From Hahella sp. (GTDB lineage Bacteria; Pseudomonadota; Gammaproteobacteria; Pseudomonadales; Oleiphilaceae), in the NCBI GenBank assembly GCA_028280065.1, contig JANQMN010000037.1, forward strand, positions 62,001 through 126,000: 64,000 nucleotides of DNA, written 5' to 3'. This document shows, one piece after another, positions 60,672 to 64,000 of this stretch; the stretch's first letter is position 1; every line of letters starts with the position of its first letter. The notes beneath the pieces were generated by a model. It saw nothing but the letters and a program-made list of their open reading frames with translations, had not been told where the DNA came from and did no database searches. The position numbers were made by a program, and so were the translations under genes.

Positions 60672-63491
60672 TTAAGCCTTCTGGTTCGCTAACTCATCAT
60701 CATGAATTTTCTGCAACGCTTCGGAAGTTTTGCTGAAACTCTGTTCTAACTCCGCAAACAGCGACTGGATATCTTCCGGCCCTTTATTTATTGACATCAT
60801 TTCAATCCGCCGGCAGATGTCGGAAAAATGAATCGCTCCTAGATTGGCGGACGCTGACTTTAACTTATGCGCCAATAGGTTAATGGCCTGATGGTCATTA
60901 TTGATCAAAGCGCTTTTCAATTGTTCAATCGTATTCCCTGAGGTGATAAGAAAATGCTTGATCATCTTCGCTACAATATTTTCCTCTCCCTCGGTTTGCA
61001 GTGATCGTATGCTATCCAACTGCTTTGTATAAAGCAGATCTTCCTCATCAATAATCAATGCAGATGCATTGCTCCCGGCCGTTTTTCTTTCTTCTCTGCT
61101 AACGATCTTTTTTTCAGGGACCAACTCGGTAATGAAGTCGATAAGTTGGGTTATGGAGTATGGTTTGGTCAGAACGGCATTCATTCCGGACTCCAGGCAT
61201 TTAAGTCGATTTTCCGGCAACGCGTGGGCAGTCAGGCCAATGATCGGCGTGCTATCCAACTGCTTTTCCTGTTCGAACCTGCGTATCATTTCAGTGGCTC
61301 TGTATCCATCCACCAAAGGCATCTGACAATCCATGAAGATGACATCGAACTTTTCCTTTTCGTAAAGACAAGCGGCAATCTCGCCGTTTTCGGCCACCTT
61401 GTACTGACACTGAATTTTTTCAAATATGGCAATGGCGAAATCCTGATTAACGAGATTATCTTCGGCAAGCAACACATTGAGCGAGGGGAAAGCCGGTAGC
61501 GATAGTCTAGGTCGACGAACGGGAGATAGCGCTGCTGAGTCCAACCTGCGAGCCTTTAGCCGCAACAAAAAATGAAACAATTCACCAACCTGCACGGGTT
61601 TCGGTAGCGAATACCGCATATTCCCTGAAACTTCCGAATCGAAAAAGCGCAGCTTAACAAAAGGAACCGTTAGTTTTTCGTTGTTTTCCAAGTGCCCGGA
61701 TATTTCTCTTTCAACACTGTCGGCAAAACTCTCGTCATAGACAATGACATCAACATCGCGCTGCAATAGTAATAACTTTGACGCAGACTCTTCATTCGGC
61801 AAAAGTTGTTTTACCCGAACAGCCCAGAACTGCAGTGTTTTGGCCAAACTTTCCGCTAAATTCCGATCGGGGTGTATTAATACAAGGGAAAGCCCCGCCA
61901 ATCCGCCTTTACACTGATACGGCAGATCGATATCGGCTATTTCACAGGTAAAAGCGGTTGTAAAAATCGAGCCGAGTTGTGGCTGACTCTGAACTTCAAG
62001 TGAGCCTTTCATGCCCGCCATAATGCTTTTTGCGATCGTGAGACCCAATCCGGTACCGCCGTATAGGCGCGATGTAGAAGCATCTTCCTGGGCAAAGGAA
62101 TCAAAAATCCGTTCCAGGTTCTCAGGTTTTATACCGCTACCGGTATCTTTCACGCTGACAAGGAACGACCCTTGGTTGCGCCCCACATGCTCAACTCTGA
62201 CTAAAAGGCTGATTGAGCCGGACTTGGTAAACTTAATCGCGTTGTTTAACAGGTTCAGCAATACTTGGCGGTAACGCATGCTATCGATTTTTACCTCGCT
62301 TGGCATGTCGATGGCTGCATCCGAATAGATTTCCAATCCTTTTTTAAAGGCCAGCGGCGCGACCGACTTGATGCAGTCTTCGAGTAATTCACGGAAGTTA
62401 GTCAGCGCCGGACTTAGCGTGAATTCGCCCGATTCAATCTTTGAATAATCCAAGACGTCATTAATAATTTCCAACAGCCCCTGTCCGGATTCATGCACCG
62501 TCGCAACAAGTTTATGCTGCTGATCAGAGAGTTTCGATTCCAACACCAACTCCGACATGCCTAATATGGCATTTAAGGGGGTTCGCATTTCATGGCTGAT
62601 GTTTGCTAAAAAGTAGGATTTGGCCATATTTGCCGATTCTGCCGCTTCTTTCGCCTCCTGCCATTGCTTGACAGTGTTTTCCAGTTCCTTGGTGGCTTGA
62701 AACAGGCTGTCCGTGCGTTGCTTAACCCTCTCTTCCAATTCCATTTGATTTTTCCACAACTCGTTGGTTAACTTTTCTGAGCGTATCAACAGCTCATTGA
62801 ACTGTTCATAGAGCGTACCGATTTCATTTTTTTCGGTGGAACGCACCCGAATTGAATAGTCATTGCTTTCGGAAACATCCGCCATGGTCGCCGCCAGATT
62901 TAGTACCGGTTGAGCAATCTTAAAAGCAATCCTTCTAGATACCAGAACAGCAATGGTCGCCGCTACCAGAACGGTAAAAATGGCGGCTATAACGTCGTTC
63001 TGCAGCAATGCCCAAGTTCGATCATTGCCATTAAACACTTGCAGGAAACCCAGCACCTGATGGCTTTCATCATAGATAACCTTGGTCATGACGGAGCCGG
63101 ACGAGGACTGCTGTACCAACAGCCCGCCTTCTGTCTGGTCGGAAAGGCCGGTAGTTAGCCGGTCTCCCTTCTGAAGTTCAAGATCGACGGGATACCAGGT
63201 AAATAGTTCACCGTCGGCTTTGTAGAGCCTCGCCTCTTTTAATGTGGATACGGCAGACAGGGAGCTAAGCACATCCCGCGCAGATTCCTGATGGTTAAAT
63301 GTCAGGGAGGCCTTAAGATTTCCCGCTGTAACATCGGTAAGGGTTTTCAATATATCTTTTTCTACCCGGGAATAGCCCTTGAACGACAGGAGGAAGCTGA
63401 ACACCGTCGCCAACAGTAAAACACCCACGCTTGTGTAAAGAATCGTTCTAAATAAACGCTCCTGTAAGTTTTCCGCTTTCCGGCTCAACAC
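60672..63491 (-). CDS. Hybrid sensor histidine kinase with CHASE8-like sensor
   Basis: A 939-residue BarA-type kinase. Two membrane spans (14-37 and 166-188) enclose a CHASE8-like periplasmic domain ([21 protein letters not shown]). HAMP, a coiled coil, HisKA with His300 ([15 protein letters not shown]), ATPase ([20 protein letters not shown]), a degenerate receiver (about 533-645, without the normal Asp), a full receiver with Asp721 and Lys777, and a C-terminal HPt with His875 follow. A four-step phosphorelay is therefore likely. The gene starts 1 bp after the YfiR-type gene ends, so they form an operon. Confidence 0.93.
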   Translation of the reverse strand: MLSRKAENLQERLFRTILYTSVGVLLLATVFSFLLSFKGYSRVEKDILKTLTDVTAGNLKASLTFNHQESARDVLSSLSAVSTLKEARLYKADGELFTWYPVDLELQKGDRLTTGLSDQTEGGLLVQQSSSGSVMTKVIYDESHQVLGFLQVFNGNDRTWALLQNDVIAAIFTVLVAATIAVLVSRRIAFKIAQPVLNLAATMADVSESNDYSIRVRSTEKNEIGTLYEQFNELLIRSEKLTNELWKNQMELEERVKQRTDSLFQATKELENTVKQWQEAKEAAESANMAKSYFLANISHEMRTPLNAILGMSELVLESKLSDQQHKLVATVHESGQGLLEIINDVLDYSKIESGEFTLSPALTNFRELLEDCIKSVAPLAFKKGLEIYSDAAIDMPSEVKIDSMRYRQVLLNLLNNAIKFTKSGSISLLVRVEHVGRNQGSFLVSVKDTGSGIKPENLERIFDSFAQEDASTSRLYGGTGLGLTIAKSIMAGMKGSLEVQSQPQLGSIFTTAFTCEIADIDLPYQCKGGLAGLSLVLIHPDRNLAESLAKTLQFWAVRVKQLLPNEESASKLLLLQRDVDVIVYDESFADSVEREISGHLENNEKLTVPFVKLRFFDSEVSGNMRYSLPKPVQVGELFHFLLRLKARRLDSAALSPVRRPRLSLPAFPSLNVLLAEDNLVNQDFAIAIFEKIQCQYKVAENGEIAACLYEKEKFDVIFMDCQMPLVDGYRATEMIRRFEQEKQLDSTPIIGLTAHALPENRLKCLESGMNAVLTKPYSITQLIDFITELVPEKKIVSREERKTAGSNASALIIDEEDLLYTKQLDSIRSLQTEGEENIVAKMIKHFLITSGNTIEQLKSALINNDHQAINLLAHKLKSASANLGAIHFSDICRRIEMMSINKGPEDIQSLFAELEQSFSKTSEALQKIHDDELANQKA

Positions 63492-63492
63492 A

Positions 63493-64000
63493 CTATGAAT
63501 CTCCCGGCAAGGCCAACTTGATAAGGGACGGATGAACAGAAAGTTCCGCTTCCCGCGTACTTTCCAAGTTCAACTTAAAACGCAGCTTTCTATCGACTGT
63601 TACAAACTGCACCATTCCTCCATACCGGGAAAATGCCCCCCGGCTGGAAATAGTCAAAACGGGTTGATCACGCAGATACTTAAGAAAAAAATTGATCTCT
63701 GTATCGGCGAGGGATTCTGAAAAATATATGGCATTGCAACTCTGCACCATATCGAAGGTAGGCAGAACCTTGGTAAAAATGGATTTCTTCACCTGAGCGC
63801 CCTTCACCGTATACCTTTCAGTACTGTAGTGGTTCTGCTCATATCCGGTCTCGCCAATGATGCAAAATTCAAATGTATTATTGGGAAACTCTTGCGGCCA
63901 GCCAATAAACCGGGTCAGACCTATCATGAACGACCATTTCACCTGTTGCTCGGTAACATTTTGCGCAAACACAGGCAAACTGCCTCCAAGCAGAAGCAAT
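63493..64000 (-). CDS. YfiR family periplasmic protein (partial, cut by window end)
   Basis: The visible 168 codons include the end of a signal peptide (GGSLPVFAQ) and the YfiR/DUF4154 fold: [22 protein letters not shown], and [11 protein letters not shown]. The frame runs to the window end, so the true start lies outside. YfiR normally holds the diguanylate cyclase YfiN inactive through its CHASE8 domain. Here the adjacent partner is a hybrid kinase with a CHASE8-like sensor. Confidence 0.87.
   Translation of the reverse strand, partial: LLLLGGSLPVFAQNVTEQQVKWSFMIGLTRFIGWPQEFPNNTFEFCIIGETGYEQNHYSTERYTVKGAQVKKSIFTKVLPTFDMVQSCNAIYFSESLADTEINFFLKYLRDQPVLTISSRGAFSRYGGMVQFVTVDRKLRFKLNLESTREAELSVHPSLIKLALPGDS

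Overview
The window is a stretch of a gammaproteobacterial chromosome. Several gene orders point to the Pseudomonas/Marinobacter-like part of the class: queA-tgt-yajC-secDF, ftsK-lolA-rarA-crcB-serS-cysG, accD-folC-dedD-cvpA-purF-metZ and leuCDB-asd-fimV-truA-trpF. A class I PHA synthase, a CHASE8-type hybrid kinase and a bacteriohemerythrin fit a free-living aquatic or soil bacterium that senses oxygen or redox state and stores carbon. I cannot name a genus.

Layout. (1) 71-5579 holds rlmN, ndk, a shortened isc locus (iscR-iscS only), trmJ and a divergent suhB whose catalytic metal site is lost. (2) 5617-11209 holds the queuosine and Sec genes queA-tgt-yajC-secD-secF. (3) 11393-11477 is tRNA-Leu(CAA). 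Its last 19 bp recur at 19039-19057 and frame a genomic island of about 7.6 kb. The island holds a decayed tyrosine-integrase start, a transposase remnant, a row of integron-type gene cassettes separated by attC-like sites with no integron integrase in sight, a serine recombinase, a tiny hydrophobic peptide, a DUF4062 protein and a TIGR02391 (Ymh-like) protein. (4) 19221-24096 holds a zinc-ribbon peptide, a two-component system with an adjacent membrane-anchored DJ-1/PfpI protein, a small membrane protein, a truncated secreted-protein remnant and a DUF1801 gene. (5) 24101-31914 holds cysG, serS, crcB, rarA, lolA and ftsK. (6) 32089-50436 is a long minus-strand biosynthetic block: metZ, purF, cvpA, dedD-like, folC, accD, trpA, trpB, trpF, truA, fimV, asd, leuB, leuD, leuC. 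(7) 50583-59706 holds a LysR regulator divergent from leuC, phaC, an MFS carrier, aroC, prmB, a patatin-like lipase, a DUF4892 protein and an alpha/beta hydrolase. (8) 59961-64000 holds a hemerythrin, a small ORF, and a YfiR-type protein (cut by the window end) with a large hybrid histidine kinase.

How the parts work together. Most of the window is housekeeping: tRNA and rRNA modification, protein export, amino-acid, purine, folate and lipid synthesis, and chromosome segregation. The accessory biology is concentrated in the tRNA-Leu island. Five successive minus-strand ORFs there each start just after a GTTA-type box and are followed by another one, with paired RYYYAAC/GTTRRRY ends. This is the signature of integron cassettes. 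Two cassette proteins carry an R-x(4-5)-H motif as seen in HEPN RNases, and the island's plus-strand genes (DUF4062, Ymh-like) belong to families often found among defence genes, so a defence role is plausible but unproven.

Two core genes are also unusual: a SuhB homologue lacking the inositol-monophosphatase metal ligands, and an IscS without the C-terminal tail that normally contacts IscU, in a locus from which iscU-iscA-hscBA-fdx are absent.
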